Assembly (NCBI GenBank): GCA_015232575.1
Contig: JADFZL010000006.1
Coordinates: 241,340 to 305,339 of the forward strand
DNA: 64,000 nt
DNA from: Candidatus Rifleibacteriota bacterium
GTDB taxonomy: Bacteria; Muiribacteriota; Ozemobacteria; Ozemobacterales; Ozemobacteraceae
Reading direction: 5' to 3'
Below the pieces are notes generated by a model that saw only the letters and a list, made by a program, of their open reading frames with translations, was not told where the DNA came from and searched no databases. The position numbers and the translations under genes were made by a program. Shown one piece after another: positions 9,551-19,581 of this stretch (position 1 is the first letter of the stretch; every line of letters begins with the position of its first letter).

Positions 9551-11076
9551 AACCACTTTCCGCAGCATTGCCTTCACCGCAAAAAGTTGAACCTTCAATG
9601 TGGCTTGAAGAAAGCATCTGGTGTCATCGCTTATATGATGAACAGACACCATGGCTTGTTTTCCTTGAATTTCTTAACGTTTTCTTTTCGGAAGATTTGA
9701 ACAACAGAGCTTTTGAAGAACCAGAAGGACCAAACACCTTAAAATATCGTCCAGCGCAAAGACTGCATCTTCGAAATATTCTATTCAACAACACTATCAT
9801 GGACGAACTGCGTTCAGCCATATTAAGCGATCAGGAAAAATGGCGAAAATATTTTGATGAAATGTCTGATGCTCCGGGTTTGATCTCTCCAAAGTTCGAA
9901 TACCTGAAAAAACACTTCGAAAAATTCGATGACTTCTGTGAAGTAGTGTCTATTCTCAGATCAACAAGTCTTGAAATTTCCAGTAACAAAAGATGGACTT
10001 CTAAATTTCCTTTCCCATACGGAAAAGACTGCCTTTTTGAAGATATGGACGCCAAAGCCAAATCAAATGACCGCAGATTTTTTGGCCGTTCAGGGGAAAT
10101 TCTTTATCTTATGCTTTGCCGCTCAAATCAAAAAAAACAAATTCTGCCTCTCCTGAAAAATATTTTTCTTGAAGATCAGACAATGAACCAGCTTGCAAAG
10201 TGTTTACAGCATTTTGAATCTGATACATCTCCTTCCGATAGAGGTGGAACATATCTTCCATATTCTCATCATGATTGTTTCGACTTATTAGGTGAAGACT
10301 GGCTTTCAATTCTCCAGCTGGAAATGCCTGGATTTGATAAATTCCCTCATCTTGTTAATTTGTCATCCTTCAATTTATTATGCTATCAACAAACGGTGGC
10401 TGCTCAATTCTTAAAAAATCAAAAACCACCATTTTTTGTTTGCGAAATTCTTGCTCCAAAAAGAACTTTAGTACGTGAATTATCTATTAATACTTACCAA
10501 AACAACAATTACGCACCATCTAAAGTAGTTGAAGAATTCATTCATCAAATTTGTACAACTCAGGAATGGCTGGAAGCATTACATTCTGAAGCAGCTTTTA
10601 TATCATGTAAAAAGCTTTTAGAGGAAAAAACTAAGTGGGGCGAAGATTACTCGGGCTCTGGAAATCCCGATAGTTTAATTAATACATTTCGTGAATCTGC
10701 CTTAAAAAGGCATCGTCAACACTTTGCAAACATCCATAGAGTATTTGGGCGGGAAATTGGTTTAATTTCCAAGAGAGGTACAAATAAGCTGAGATATGCA
10801 CCAAATGATGCTTTTCTTAAATCAATTATTTTTGCCAATGTTTCAAAGCGCCTTGAATTGAACGAATTTTTGAAAAGATTATTTGATAGATATGGTTTAA
10901 TCTTTTCAGACCGGCAGGCAGAAGAGGTTTATGAAAAGAAAGAAATTGACAAAAAGGCCTTTCAGGCAAATGTTGAAAGATTAGAGCAAAGGTTAGCAAG
11001 TTTGGGTTTGCTACGCCGTTTATCTGACGGCTGTGCATATTTAATTAACCCATACTTCAATAAAATACATGACTAA
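9547..11076 (+). CDS. DptG/SspG-position protein of unknown fold
   Basis: 509 residues from a GTG that overlaps the previous stop codon (GTGA), so its translation is likely coupled. I see no nucleotide-binding or nuclease motif. The last ~110 residues (AEEVYEKKEIDKKAF to the C-terminus) look like a helical hairpin followed by a winged-helix-like end with YLINPYF. It overlaps the next gene by 8 bp. Between a DptF-like ATPase and a DptH-like ATPase, the expected gene is DptG/SspG. That assignment is positional; sequence alone does not prove it. Confidence 0.5.
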   Translation: MKPLSAALPSPQKVEPSMWLEESIWCHRLYDEQTPWLVFLEFLNVFFSEDLNNRAFEEPEGPNTLKYRPAQRLHLRNILFNNTIMDELRSAILSDQEKWRKYFDEMSDAPGLISPKFEYLKKHFEKFDDFCEVVSILRSTSLEISSNKRWTSKFPFPYGKDCLFEDMDAKAKSNDRRFFGRSGEILYLMLCRSNQKKQILPLLKNIFLEDQTMNQLAKCLQHFESDTSPSDRGGTYLPYSHHDCFDLLGEDWLSILQLEMPGFDKFPHLVNLSSFNLLCYQQTVAAQFLKNQKPPFFVCEILAPKRTLVRELSINTYQNNNYAPSKVVEEFIHQICTTQEWLEALHSEAAFISCKKLLEEKTKWGEDYSGSGNPDSLINTFRESALKRHRQHFANIHRVFGREIGLISKRGTNKLRYAPNDAFLKSIIFANVSKRLELNEFLKRLFDRYGLIFSDRQAEEVYEKKEIDKKAFQANVERLEQRLASLGLLRRLSDGCAYLINPYFNKIHD

Positions 11077-14000
11077 AGAAAATCTGATTGGGAAAATTGC
11101 AGTAGCTCTGCTTAAGGAAAAGTTAAATTCGGAAGATATTGGCACAGCGCGTTTTCTGCTGGATTGCCTTACACCGGAACAAACAGGTGCGATAGCCCTT
11201 GCAGTGCTTGAAGACAGCGTACTTGAGCCGCTTATTGAAATTAAACTGCCGCAGCACTTTGTTTCTCATTTAAATTTGCCTGAGCATATTCTCACAAATC
11301 AAAGGGCAACATATTTCAGAAGTGCATCATGTCCAAAATCTGCATATCTTTTAGCAAACGTTGGAGATGATGAACAGCAAAGCCTTAAAGAACTTATCCC
11401 AATTAACGAATATGAGTTAAAAAACAATCCATTGAAGTGGACTCAAATCGCTTCTCAGGATCTTCTTATTACTTCTCAACAGGTAAAATCCTGGGAAAAA
11501 GCTCTTCAGGGATTACTCGAAACTCACTCTTTTTCTCTTGATCGATTTGCAGAATATATTTTAGAAACCCGCATGGCAATTATTGATGGAAATGAAATTC
11601 TTAAAGCACTCGGAATAGCATTGCCAAAAATTCTGGCCCCAAAAGATTCAATGTATTTTTCAAGTAATCTTGACAACAAAAATGTAAATCATGTTTCTAA
11701 GTGGAAGACACTTTTTTCAAATGTACTTAAAAAGAGAGCGTGCTATTTGCTAAAACAAACTCCCACACAACAACAAATCCACGAAGACACACTGAAAAAT
11801 TCATTTGATAAAGTCAGAGAATCTATTCCTGAGATCACTCATGAAACAATCGCGAATTTTATCTCAGCACCCGCCGGATGGAATTCCTGCGCCGAAAACC
11901 TTGCAAATTGCGAATGGGAAAATGTAAAATATTTATTTGATGGTCTGAAAAAAGAATCATTTAACCTGGGAAAAGCGACTCTTGACTTCTATGACGAACT
12001 TGAAAAAGGACTTATTAGCGAAGAAGAGTACAAATATCTTGAAAAAATCAGTAATACAAAATCATCTGAAACCAACGAAATAGATGAAACTTTCTTTCGA
12101 GACCACAGAAAAGAATTAAGAGAAAACTCTGCATTAAAAGCAAAATGGGACAAGTTTATTTTTGGAACACCTATTGAAAATGAAGATTTTCTGGTCGGGC
12201 TTGTACTATGTCTTGAATCGCTTTTCGACCGTGAATTCAGAGACACCCAGAGAACCTTGGTAATTCGTTGCGATTACATTACCCCAAAGGATTTGAAAAA
12301 TCTTAATGAAAATGCCGGATTGTACTTCTGTCATCGTTACAAAGGAATATCCCGTTATTTTGGCTCTAAAGTCAAATGGGAAACAGGAGAGCTCTTTAAT
12401 TTTCCAGATTTAGTTCAAAAATGGCGCGCAGCAAGTAAATCTTATGTAAATTTATCCAAAGCCAAAAGTGCTCTTCAAATCAAGTTTCATATCGCACTTG
12501 AAATAACGCAGTCAAACCAGAATGTAATATCATCTACAAGACAATTAATTTGGATTTTTAATCCAGATGCAGTTGGAAATGAATTGTTCCAGGACTGGAA
12601 AAGATTAAGTGAACATCCATTCACTTTTTCAAATGTTCACAGATCAACAATCAGCATCAAAGGAAGATTTCAATCGTTAAATCTGACAGATGTTTCTACC
12701 TTCATGCCGACCTTCGGACGCGACCGTGGCAGTTTTGTTCCTCCATATAAAAAAAATCTGGACATAGCACATAAATTTGAAGAAAATCTGAAAATTATTC
12801 AGAAAAAAGAATTACTCAAACAAGAAACCCTTGAGAAAGTCTCCGTAGCATTCGAAGAATTTAAAAAAAGCTATTCAGATGCACTTCAGGTATTTATTAA
12901 AGATGGTTTTGATAATGTTCATATTTCGCAGCAATGCAAAGATTTTGGAAACCTCCTGGAAATAATTTGCCGTGATACCAAAGGCGATACATTAAGAGAA
13001 TTGCTTCTCAAGCCACTTCTTGAAATTGGAATAGTAAAAGTCGAAGGAGAAATTCCAAACGTAATTATTCCACCATGGCATCCATTACGATTCTCTGGCA
13101 TTTTATGTAAAATTCAACAAGTAAGCAATTTAATTAAATTTCTTCTGACAACCGAAGAAGTTTATTTTGGTGATCCAAAGTTATTTTTCAAAGAAATACA
13201 AATTGAAATGGAGCATCCATACTATCCTGAAGTAGTTATTGGCTGGCGCGATAGCAAACCTGAGCTGCTTTCTCTAACAGATTCATATCTTGATTACAGT
13301 CTCCACGAATTGCCACTTGTACAAGACAAAGAATTTGATTACACCAATGAAAACCCGACAAAAAGTGCATCAATAATTATGGATCTCCTCAAGCGGTATC
13401 TTTCATTATTCCCACACGAGAAATCGAACTTGTCTGTTGTTCTATTTAACTGTGATTCAGCGCGTCTGCCGGAAACCATCGTTGAAAAGCTTGGCGAAAT
13501 GAACGAGGAAATAGAAGAAATGCGCTGTCAGGTTGTTTTAAGGCATAGAGATTCAATGAAGCTCCGTGACTTATATGAGAAAATAATTGAAGCCGAACAG
13601 ACTGATCCTGATTCATTTGTTTCAAGCGAAATTTCAGCAGACTTTATGGCAAGATTGCGAATTGGAATAATGGCTGACCAGGCTCCGCCTCAAGATCCCA
13701 AAGACGGGCCACCGGCTGATATTGTGTTTTTGCAGGATGTAATTTCAAGACATGCAAAAATTGAGTGGTACATGGAAAAATCTGAACCTGTTGAAGCAAT
13801 TGATTTCTACCCACCTCGCTGGAATAAAAAAAGACCTGCAGCGATTGACGATATGAAATCAGTAGTTTACCTCTGTTGTCCTGTACAAACAAAAGAAGGC
13901 TGGGCTTATATAACCGCATTAACAAGTTTCCTGAAAGGAGACTGGGATAACTCTGAAGAAATGCGTTTTTTACCTGCCCGTCAACTCGATTTCTGCGAAC

Positions 14001-16285
14001 CAATCACGAAAAGCATTTTCAATGAAATTCATAACCTCGGAAACTGGGTCGTAAATTACGATGAATTGCTTGATAAAAGACAACTTATGAATCAGGGCGT
14101 GCGGGTCATTCGCTACAAACAATCTCACATTCAGGATCGAAATTTATTGATTTCTTCATCGGCTTCACTTGGACTTCTTTCCTCAATGATTATTTCTCGA
14201 GTTACAGATTTGAACCTGAATGTATCAGCAGATGAGATAAAGAAACTTTCTAATAAGTTTATTGAAGAAGCCAACAAAATTTCAGGTGATATCGTATTAA
14301 GAGCTGCCAAACGAGGAAAAAATGCCAGTGAACTTATGGGCGTTGTATTAAGTTCCTATTTGATTCGCCGCGAATATAAAAAAACTAATTTATGGGGTTG
14401 GTTCTTCCTTGATGATTATGCAGAATGGTTTGGACAAAAGGAACAAAAGATCGCAGATGTTCTTGCTTTAACGCCGCATATTGATGAGACAGGAAAATAC
14501 AGGCTTTCAATTGTCATTTCTGAAGCAAAGTATATCGACTTTTCCTGTTTCCCTGAAAAGAAAAAAGAATCTTTCAAACAACTCAGTGACACTTATCTAA
14601 GAATTTCTGATGCACTTTTTGGAAACCCGAAAAGAATTGATCGCGATCTTTGGTTATCAAGATTATCGGACCTTTTCATTTCCGGAATCCAATTTCCAGC
14701 TTCAACTGACATAGATATCTTTGCCTGGAGAAATGCAATAAGAGAAGGTGAATGCGAAATCTCGCTAAAGGGATATTCTCATATTTTTATTTCAGGTCCC
14801 ACTGATTCACCTGATTGTTCGGAAATGATTGAAGGTTCCATTGATAATATTTTCCAGGAAATATTTTCTCGATCTGATCTTCGTGAAATTGTTCTTTCCT
14901 TTCTGAACAACAAGGATTCAATGAAATTAAGAAAAAAAGTTTCGAATAAAGATATCTGGTCTGAAGAAAAATTCCAGAAACCAGCAGACAGAGTACTCAT
15001 TTACAAAAACAAATCTATCGATTTTGATGAAGAAATAAAGCAACCTGAACAAGATGAAAAGCCGTCTTTAAAAAACACTGAACCTTCAAACAAAGACTCT
15101 CAATTTCTGCAATATGAGAGTGAACAAATTACTACTCAGAACAACACGTCATTTTCTGGTGTACAAAATCTCATTAATTTGGTGTCTGTTTCAAATAAAG
15201 AAAATCAGGGAGAAGCTGACTATTTAAAATCAGCAGAAGAACAATGCCGACTCGCTCTTCAAGCCTTTCACATGCGCTCAAAACTTCTCAGAAGTTTCTT
15301 GACTCCAAATGCAGCAATTCTTAAATTTCAGGGAGATGAAAGTCTCACTGTAGAAAGCGTAAGAAAGAAACAATCCGAATTTTTAAGTTCACACAGAGTC
15401 AACATTATTTCAGTAAAAGCCGAGCCAGGAATAATTTCTATTTCTGTTGCACGACCCAACAGACAAATATTAACTCTGCCAGAAGTCTGGAAGGATTGGA
15501 AACCTTCTTGTGAAAATGGAAATCATGAGATATTAATCGGAGTAAAGGAAGAAGACGGAAAAAATTTATTTCTTTCACCGAAAAGACATTCACCGCATAC
15601 TCTTATTGCAGGCGCAACCAATAGTGGAAAATCTGTTCTAATGCAGAATATCATTCTTTCAATAGCTTGTACAAACACACCCCAACAAGCTCAGATTATT
15701 TTAATTGATCCCAAGCAGGGAGTTGATTTTTCTTCCTTTGAACAACTGCCTCATCTTCATGAAAAACGAATTATCACAACAACTGATGAATCTCTATCAG
15801 CATTGTCTCAGTTAATTGAAATCATGGATTACAGGTATTCCATTCTTCGTCAGAATCGCGTCCCAAATCTTTTTGAACTGAATAAAAAACTTACACCTGC
15901 GGAACAGTTTCCTGTTTTGTGGGTTATTCATGATGAATTCGCAACATGGATGATGACAAACGAGTACAAGGAAAACGTTTCCAATATCGTTGGTCGTCTT
16001 GGAGTACAAGCAAGAGCAGCGGGAATTTTTCTCATTTTTGCGGCTCAAAGACCCGATGCCAATGTAATGCCGATGCAATTAAGAGATAATCTTGGAAATA
16101 GACTAATTTTAAAGGTTTCAAGCGAAGGAACTTCTGAAATCGCTCTCGGAGAAAAGGGCGCCGAAAGATTACTTGGAAAAGGTCACATGGCAGCAAAACT
16201 TGAAGGCGAGGAGGGAATAATATTTGCACAGGTTCCTTTTCTCTGCACTGAAGATCTTGATATGATTCTCAGAATTCCATCATAA
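11069..16285 (+). CDS. dptH: Giant FtsK/HerA-type ATPase, DptH/SspH-like, with apparent PD-(D/E)XK motif
   Basis: 1738 residues, close to the ~1700 known for DptH. The C-terminal ~350 residues form an FtsK/HerA motor: Walker A GATNSGKS at 1515-1522, ILIDPK with Asp1547, a second acidic strand WVIHDEF (Asp1622-Glu1623), and QARAAGIFLIFAAQRP as in FtsK-type translocases. In the middle, Asp1130 (KIADVLAL) and Glu1152-Ala-Lys1154 (VISEAKY) are spaced like a PD-(D/E)XK nuclease core, on two strands predicted to be hydrophobic. DptH in Dnd/Ssp restriction is the motor-nuclease candidate. As the last gene of the operon it is followed by a degenerate repeat and no obvious terminator. The ATPase is certain, DptH identity likely, and the nuclease site is inferred. 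Confidence 0.75.
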   Translation: MTKENLIGKIAVALLKEKLNSEDIGTARFLLDCLTPEQTGAIALAVLEDSVLEPLIEIKLPQHFVSHLNLPEHILTNQRATYFRSASCPKSAYLLANVGDDEQQSLKELIPINEYELKNNPLKWTQIASQDLLITSQQVKSWEKALQGLLETHSFSLDRFAEYILETRMAIIDGNEILKALGIALPKILAPKDSMYFSSNLDNKNVNHVSKWKTLFSNVLKKRACYLLKQTPTQQQIHEDTLKNSFDKVRESIPEITHETIANFISAPAGWNSCAENLANCEWENVKYLFDGLKKESFNLGKATLDFYDELEKGLISEEEYKYLEKISNTKSSETNEIDETFFRDHRKELRENSALKAKWDKFIFGTPIENEDFLVGLVLCLESLFDREFRDTQRTLVIRCDYITPKDLKNLNENAGLYFCHRYKGISRYFGSKVKWETGELFNFPDLVQKWRAASKSYVNLSKAKSALQIKFHIALEITQSNQNVISSTRQLIWIFNPDAVGNELFQDWKRLSEHPFTFSNVHRSTISIKGRFQSLNLTDVSTFMPTFGRDRGSFVPPYKKNLDIAHKFEENLKIIQKKELLKQETLEKVSVAFEEFKKSYSDALQVFIKDGFDNVHISQQCKDFGNLLEIICRDTKGDTLRELLLKPLLEIGIVKVEGEIPNVIIPPWHPLRFSGILCKIQQVSNLIKFLLTTEEVYFGDPKLFFKEIQIEMEHPYYPEVVIGWRDSKPELLSLTDSYLDYSLHELPLVQDKEFDYTNENPTKSASIIMDLLKRYLSLFPHEKSNLSVVLFNCDSARLPETIVEKLGEMNEEIEEMRCQVVLRHRDSMKLRDLYEKIIEAEQTDPDSFVSSEISADFMARLRIGIMADQAPPQDPKDGPPADIVFLQDVISRHAKIEWYMEKSEPVEAIDFYPPRWNKKRPAAIDDMKSVVYLCCPVQTKEGWAYITALTSFLKGDWDNSEEMRFLPARQLDFCEPITKSIFNEIHNLGNWVVNYDELLDKRQLMNQGVRVIRYKQSHIQDRNLLISSSASLGLLSSMIISRVTDLNLNVSADEIKKLSNKFIEEANKISGDIVLRAAKRGKNASELMGVVLSSYLIRREYKKTNLWGWFFLDDYAEWFGQKEQKIADVLALTPHIDETGKYRLSIVISEAKYIDFSCFPEKKKESFKQLSDTYLRISDALFGNPKRIDRDLWLSRLSDLFISGIQFPASTDIDIFAWRNAIREGECEISLKGYSHIFISGPTDSPDCSEMIEGSIDNIFQEIFSRSDLREIVLSFLNNKDSMKLRKKVSNKDIWSEEKFQKPADRVLIYKNKSIDFDEEIKQPEQDEKPSLKNTEPSNKDSQFLQYESEQITTQNNTSFSGVQNLINLVSVSNKENQGEADYLKSAEEQCRLALQAFHMRSKLLRSFLTPNAAILKFQGDESLTVESVRKKQSEFLSSHRVNIISVKAEPGIISISVARPNRQILTLPEVWKDWKPSCENGNHEILIGVKEEDGKNLFLSPKRHSPHTLIAGATNSGKSVLMQNIILSIACTNTPQQAQIILIDPKQGVDFSSFEQLPHLHEKRIITTTDESLSALSQLIEIMDYRYSILRQNRVPNLFELNKKLTPAEQFPVLWVIHDEFATWMMTNEYKENVSNIVGRLGVQARAAGIFLIFAAQRPDANVMPMQLRDNLGNRLILKVSSEGTSEIALGEKGAERLLGKGHMAAKLEGEEGIIFAQVPFLCTEDLDMILRIPS

Positions 16286-16343
16286 AATTCTCAAAAGGAA
16301 GTGCGGGCATACACGTTTACTTAAGCTATAGAATTAAGATTCC

Positions 16344-16405
16344 GTAATTTCGACTGAAAGGATGAGACTAGCTTTTTCAGATCTCTCGCTTTTTTTCGAA
16401 ATGAC
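16344..16405. repeat. Degenerate copy of the dispersed hairpin repeat
   Basis: TTTCGACTGAAAGG and the inverse CGAAATGAC bracket AGATCTCTCGC. These parts match the core of the repeat family seen at 37971-38103 and 47740-47806, with substitutions. It lies just after the restriction operon, where the hairpin could slow transcription. The terminal inverted repeats found at 29644 and 37971 are absent. Confidence 0.5.
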
Positions 16406-16513
16406 GAAATTCCAGAGGCAGATTTCTTTTCACTACTGGATATAAGATGTTCTGAACAGGAAATGAGTTTTCAGAAAGCTTTGAGATAAAATGAAAAAGG
16501 GGCCTTAATCGTT

Positions 16514-17488
16514 ATGGAATCAAGGATTCGGTTTTTTGCAGCGTGCTTTGCCGGTTTTCTGCTGGCGCTTGTAATTGTACAGTTTACCAGCTATGAGCCG
16601 TTCAACTTGATTTATCGCGGTGAACCGTTTTTTCATCAGGGAGTAAGAATTCAGTCGCTGCGTGATCTTGTTTACTCATCTTTCGAATATAAGCGTTATT
16701 TCGGTCTTCTTAATCTGATCGGCTCTTCGGGAAAATGCTTTCCTGCTTCAGAGCTTCTTCAAACTGGTGGCAGTGGACATCAGTTTGACCGTGATCGGGT
16801 TGTTGCTGTATTTTCAGCACTTGGCGTTCCCGAAAAGGATATAAAAGATTGTTGTTACGATAGTGTGATGAGTCCGGCTCTTCTGGCTTTCATCGGCAGC
16901 GGAAACTATGTTTTCCCATTCCCTGACCCCTATCGTTTACCTCTTGTCGATCTCAAACCCGATGCTGACCTGAAGACTGTTTTTCCAGAACTCAATCTGT
17001 CCCTGAAAGGCACTTTAAGCTCGAAGTTTGTTGAAAAAGCAGTTCTTGCCGATCTGCCGATTCTTGATGAGGATTTCCCAGCTTTGCCGCGACTCTCACT
17101 TGGTATTCTGGTTAGAGCTATTCAGGAAGCTCAACGTGTCGAAAAAACCAATGCAGAATATCACCTGGGTCTGCTGATGATATTTATTATTGGATTACTT
17201 CTTTCAGCCATTTTCGCTTTTATAATTGAGACAGAAAGCTGGTTTGCAAAAATTCCTGGTGCTGTAACGATATTGTGTATCGCTCTTTTATTTATGAGCC
17301 CATCATTCAATCGTACCCGTGCGGTAGGATTAGATTTTCAAAAACTTTCCGCCAACGATATGATTGAGCTGAAGCGTGAAGCAATGAAAATTCTCGATCT
17401 GCTCGAAAAGAATAATCTGCTGAAAACAGAACGCTTGCCTGTAAGCGAAATCAAACGTATGATTGAAAATCCTCCAATCAATCGCTAG
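16514..17488 (+). CDS. Membrane protein of unknown function
   Basis: 324 residues from an ATG with GGGG a short distance upstream. Three hydrophobic segments are visible: residues 6-23, 217-238 and 247-264. Between the first two is a ~190-residue domain containing Cys75, Cys113 and Cys114, probably outside the membrane. The C-terminal ~60 residues are charged and helical and would face the cytoplasm. I recognise no family. It stands alone, pointing toward the convergent proS gene, and its composition matches the housekeeping genes, not the defence island. Confidence 0.6.
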   Translation: MESRIRFFAACFAGFLLALVIVQFTSYEPFNLIYRGEPFFHQGVRIQSLRDLVYSSFEYKRYFGLLNLIGSSGKCFPASELLQTGGSGHQFDRDRVVAVFSALGVPEKDIKDCCYDSVMSPALLAFIGSGNYVFPFPDPYRLPLVDLKPDADLKTVFPELNLSLKGTLSSKFVEKAVLADLPILDEDFPALPRLSLGILVRAIQEAQRVEKTNAEYHLGLLMIFIIGLLLSAIFAFIIETESWFAKIPGAVTILCIALLFMSPSFNRTRAVGLDFQKLSANDMIELKREAMKILDLLEKNNLLKTERLPVSEIKRMIENPPINR

Positions 17489-17626
17489 TTTTTTCTAATG
17501 TACAATACTGCTTTCGACTAAGATAGATCTCTTTTAAGACTGCGTTTAACACTTATCATTTGAAACTGTTTACCTGATATACCGCTTTGAGTGACATAGC
17601 GGGCATTCTCGAAATGTGGAATTACT

Positions 17627-17707
17627 CTGCTGTAATTCGACCAAAGGAAGAAGGAGAAATCTGGTAACCTTCGGAGATATATCTACCTTCGGTCGTTATG
17701 ACAGCAG
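17627..17707. repeat. Inverted-repeat element between convergent genes
   Basis: CTGCTGTAATTCGACC (17627-17642) pairs imperfectly with GGTCGTTATGACAGCAG (17691-17707), and the inner part holds the ACCTTCGG and GAAGGAG pieces typical of the dispersed family described at 37971. Located between the 3' ends of 16514-17488 and proS, it could act as a bidirectional transcription stop. Confidence 0.55.
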
Positions 17708-17730
17708 ATCATTTCCTCATTTTGAAAAGT

Positions 17731-19467
17731 TTAGCGTGCATTATTAAGAACTTCCTTCAGTTGGCTTGCTAATTCTGAAGGTTTAAAAAATAAGACTGTT
17801 CGGTTAATCCGATTTTTTACTTCGATAAGGCCTTCTTCTTTCCATTTTTTTCCGACGAAAATTAGAATGGGGATACCTATCAATTCCAAGTCTTTGAGCT
17901 TGACTCCAACAGACATTTCGCGATCATCGAAAAGGATGTCAATTCCTGATTTTTTAAGTTCTGCATACAACTCTTTGGAATAGTCTAATCCGGTTTGATC
18001 TTTGATCAGACAAGCAATAGCAGCTTCGAAAGGAGCAATCGAAACAGGCCAGTGGAATTGTCCATCCGGAGAAATTTTTTGTTCAATTGCCGCCGCCGCT
18101 ACTCTGCTGACACCAATTCCATAACATCCCATGAAATATGGAATCTGACGGGAAGAAGCGTCTACGAACAATGCTTTCATCGCCTGAGAATACTTTGAAC
18201 CAAGTTGAAAAATATGCCCTACTTCGATTCCCCTTTTTAAAACCAACGCATTTCCCTTTAAAGGTCCTGGTTCTCCTTCTGAGGCTAATCTTAAATCTAC
18301 AAATTCGGTTGGAGTAAAATCCCGGAAAATATTTGCATAAATCGCATGTTTATGGTTTTGATTTACCCCACATATTACATTTCTCAATGTTCGAATGCTT
18401 TCATCAGCAATAATTCGAAAGGCGGGACTAAGTCCAATGGGACCTGCAAAACCCATTTGCGCACCTGTTAGTTTTTCAATTTCATCTCCCGTGAGAAGTT
18501 TTACTGAAATTGCTTTCAAATGGTTCTTCAGCTTTGTCTCGTTAATTTCTTTGTCTCCGCGCATCAATACTGCTATGTTGCTTTCCTGATCCTTGAAAGT
18601 TATTTTGTACAAAATAGTCTTTACCATTTGATGTATTGGGTAATTTGAAAAAAAACTGGAAAGCTGATCGCAGGTTCGTATGTTTGGAGTATCCTTTATT
18701 TCAATGTTTCTGAATTCATCATTGATGTTGGAAGGCGGAACAAGCCGGGAGACAGCTTTTTCAACGTTAGCGGCATATTCAGCATCACTTTCAATTAAGA
18801 TTTTATCCTCTCCGGAATTGGCAATTATAATAAACTCTGACGATCCGGAGCCGCCTATATCTCCAGAATCGGCATCAACAGCAATTGATTCGAGGTTCAA
18901 TCTGGAAAAGATTTTGAAATATGTTTCTCGCATTAACTGGAAAGATTTTTCCATTCCTTCTTTTGTTGAATCGAAGGAATATGCGTCTTTCATAATAAAT
19001 TCCTTTACTCGGAGCAAACCAAATCGTGGACGAATTTCATCTCGCATTTTTGTGTGGATCTGATAAAAATTCAAAGGAAGTTGTTTGTAAGATTGTACAG
19101 TATTTTTTACAAAAGTGGTGACCATCTCTTCGGCGGTGGGCGCCAGACCAAACTCCGCTCCGTTTCGATCATGTGTGAAAAGCATGGTTCCGTTTGTTTT
19201 GTATAAATCCAGCCTTCCGCTTTCTTCCCAAAATTCAACCGGCTGAAGAATCGGAAGCTGAACTTCCAGTGCTCCGGAATTGTTCATCTCTTCGCGAATG
19301 ATGTTTTCAATTTTTCGAATAACCTTCCACATTAAAGGGGAATAAGCATACAAACCGGAACCCAACTTTACGATAAAACCGGCTCTCAATAATACTTTAT
19401 GACTGACAATCTCTGCTTCGGAAGAATCTTCTCTATAGGTTACAATATGACATTTAGAGGCGAACAT
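17731..19467 (-). CDS. proS: Prolyl-tRNA synthetase (bacterial type)
   Basis: 578 residues from the ATG at 19467, with GGGG upstream; a longer reading frame back to 19569 and an ATG at 19479 exist. E. coli ProS is 572 residues, so this is full length. It charges tRNA-Pro with proline in the cytoplasm. Class II synthetase blocks are evident: EAEIVSHKVLLRAGF near the N-terminus, the TAEEMVTTF and RDEIRPRFGLLR region of motif 2, a ~180-residue insertion (editing) domain, then GCYGIGVSR (motif 3) and a C-terminal anticodon-binding domain. It is encoded upstream of, and on the opposite strand to, the membrane protein gene. The TfoX-N gene lies just upstream on the same strand. Confidence 0.95.
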   Translation of the reverse strand: MFASKCHIVTYREDSSEAEIVSHKVLLRAGFIVKLGSGLYAYSPLMWKVIRKIENIIREEMNNSGALEVQLPILQPVEFWEESGRLDLYKTNGTMLFTHDRNGAEFGLAPTAEEMVTTFVKNTVQSYKQLPLNFYQIHTKMRDEIRPRFGLLRVKEFIMKDAYSFDSTKEGMEKSFQLMRETYFKIFSRLNLESIAVDADSGDIGGSGSSEFIIIANSGEDKILIESDAEYAANVEKAVSRLVPPSNINDEFRNIEIKDTPNIRTCDQLSSFFSNYPIHQMVKTILYKITFKDQESNIAVLMRGDKEINETKLKNHLKAISVKLLTGDEIEKLTGAQMGFAGPIGLSPAFRIIADESIRTLRNVICGVNQNHKHAIYANIFRDFTPTEFVDLRLASEGEPGPLKGNALVLKRGIEVGHIFQLGSKYSQAMKALFVDASSRQIPYFMGCYGIGVSRVAAAAIEQKISPDGQFHWPVSIAPFEAAIACLIKDQTGLDYSKELYAELKKSGIDILFDDREMSVGVKLKDLELIGIPILIFVGKKWKEEGLIEVKNRINRTVLFFKPSELASQLKEVLNNAR

Positions 19468-19581
19468 TTTTTTCCCCATCAATCTTAAATTTAGCTTAAA
19501 AACGAAAGAAATTATACCATCACCAGAATCTGAAGTAAACACTTGTACATAAAGTATAGCAATTACCAATCAAAATCAAAT

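Noticed and set aside
600..16285. Calling the island a BREX or standard Dnd system
   Set aside because: BREX markers (PglX, PglZ, BrxL) are absent. DndD and DndE are not present. DUF4007 plus SspC/SspD-like genes fit the Ssp type better, and only the restriction genes resemble Dpt.
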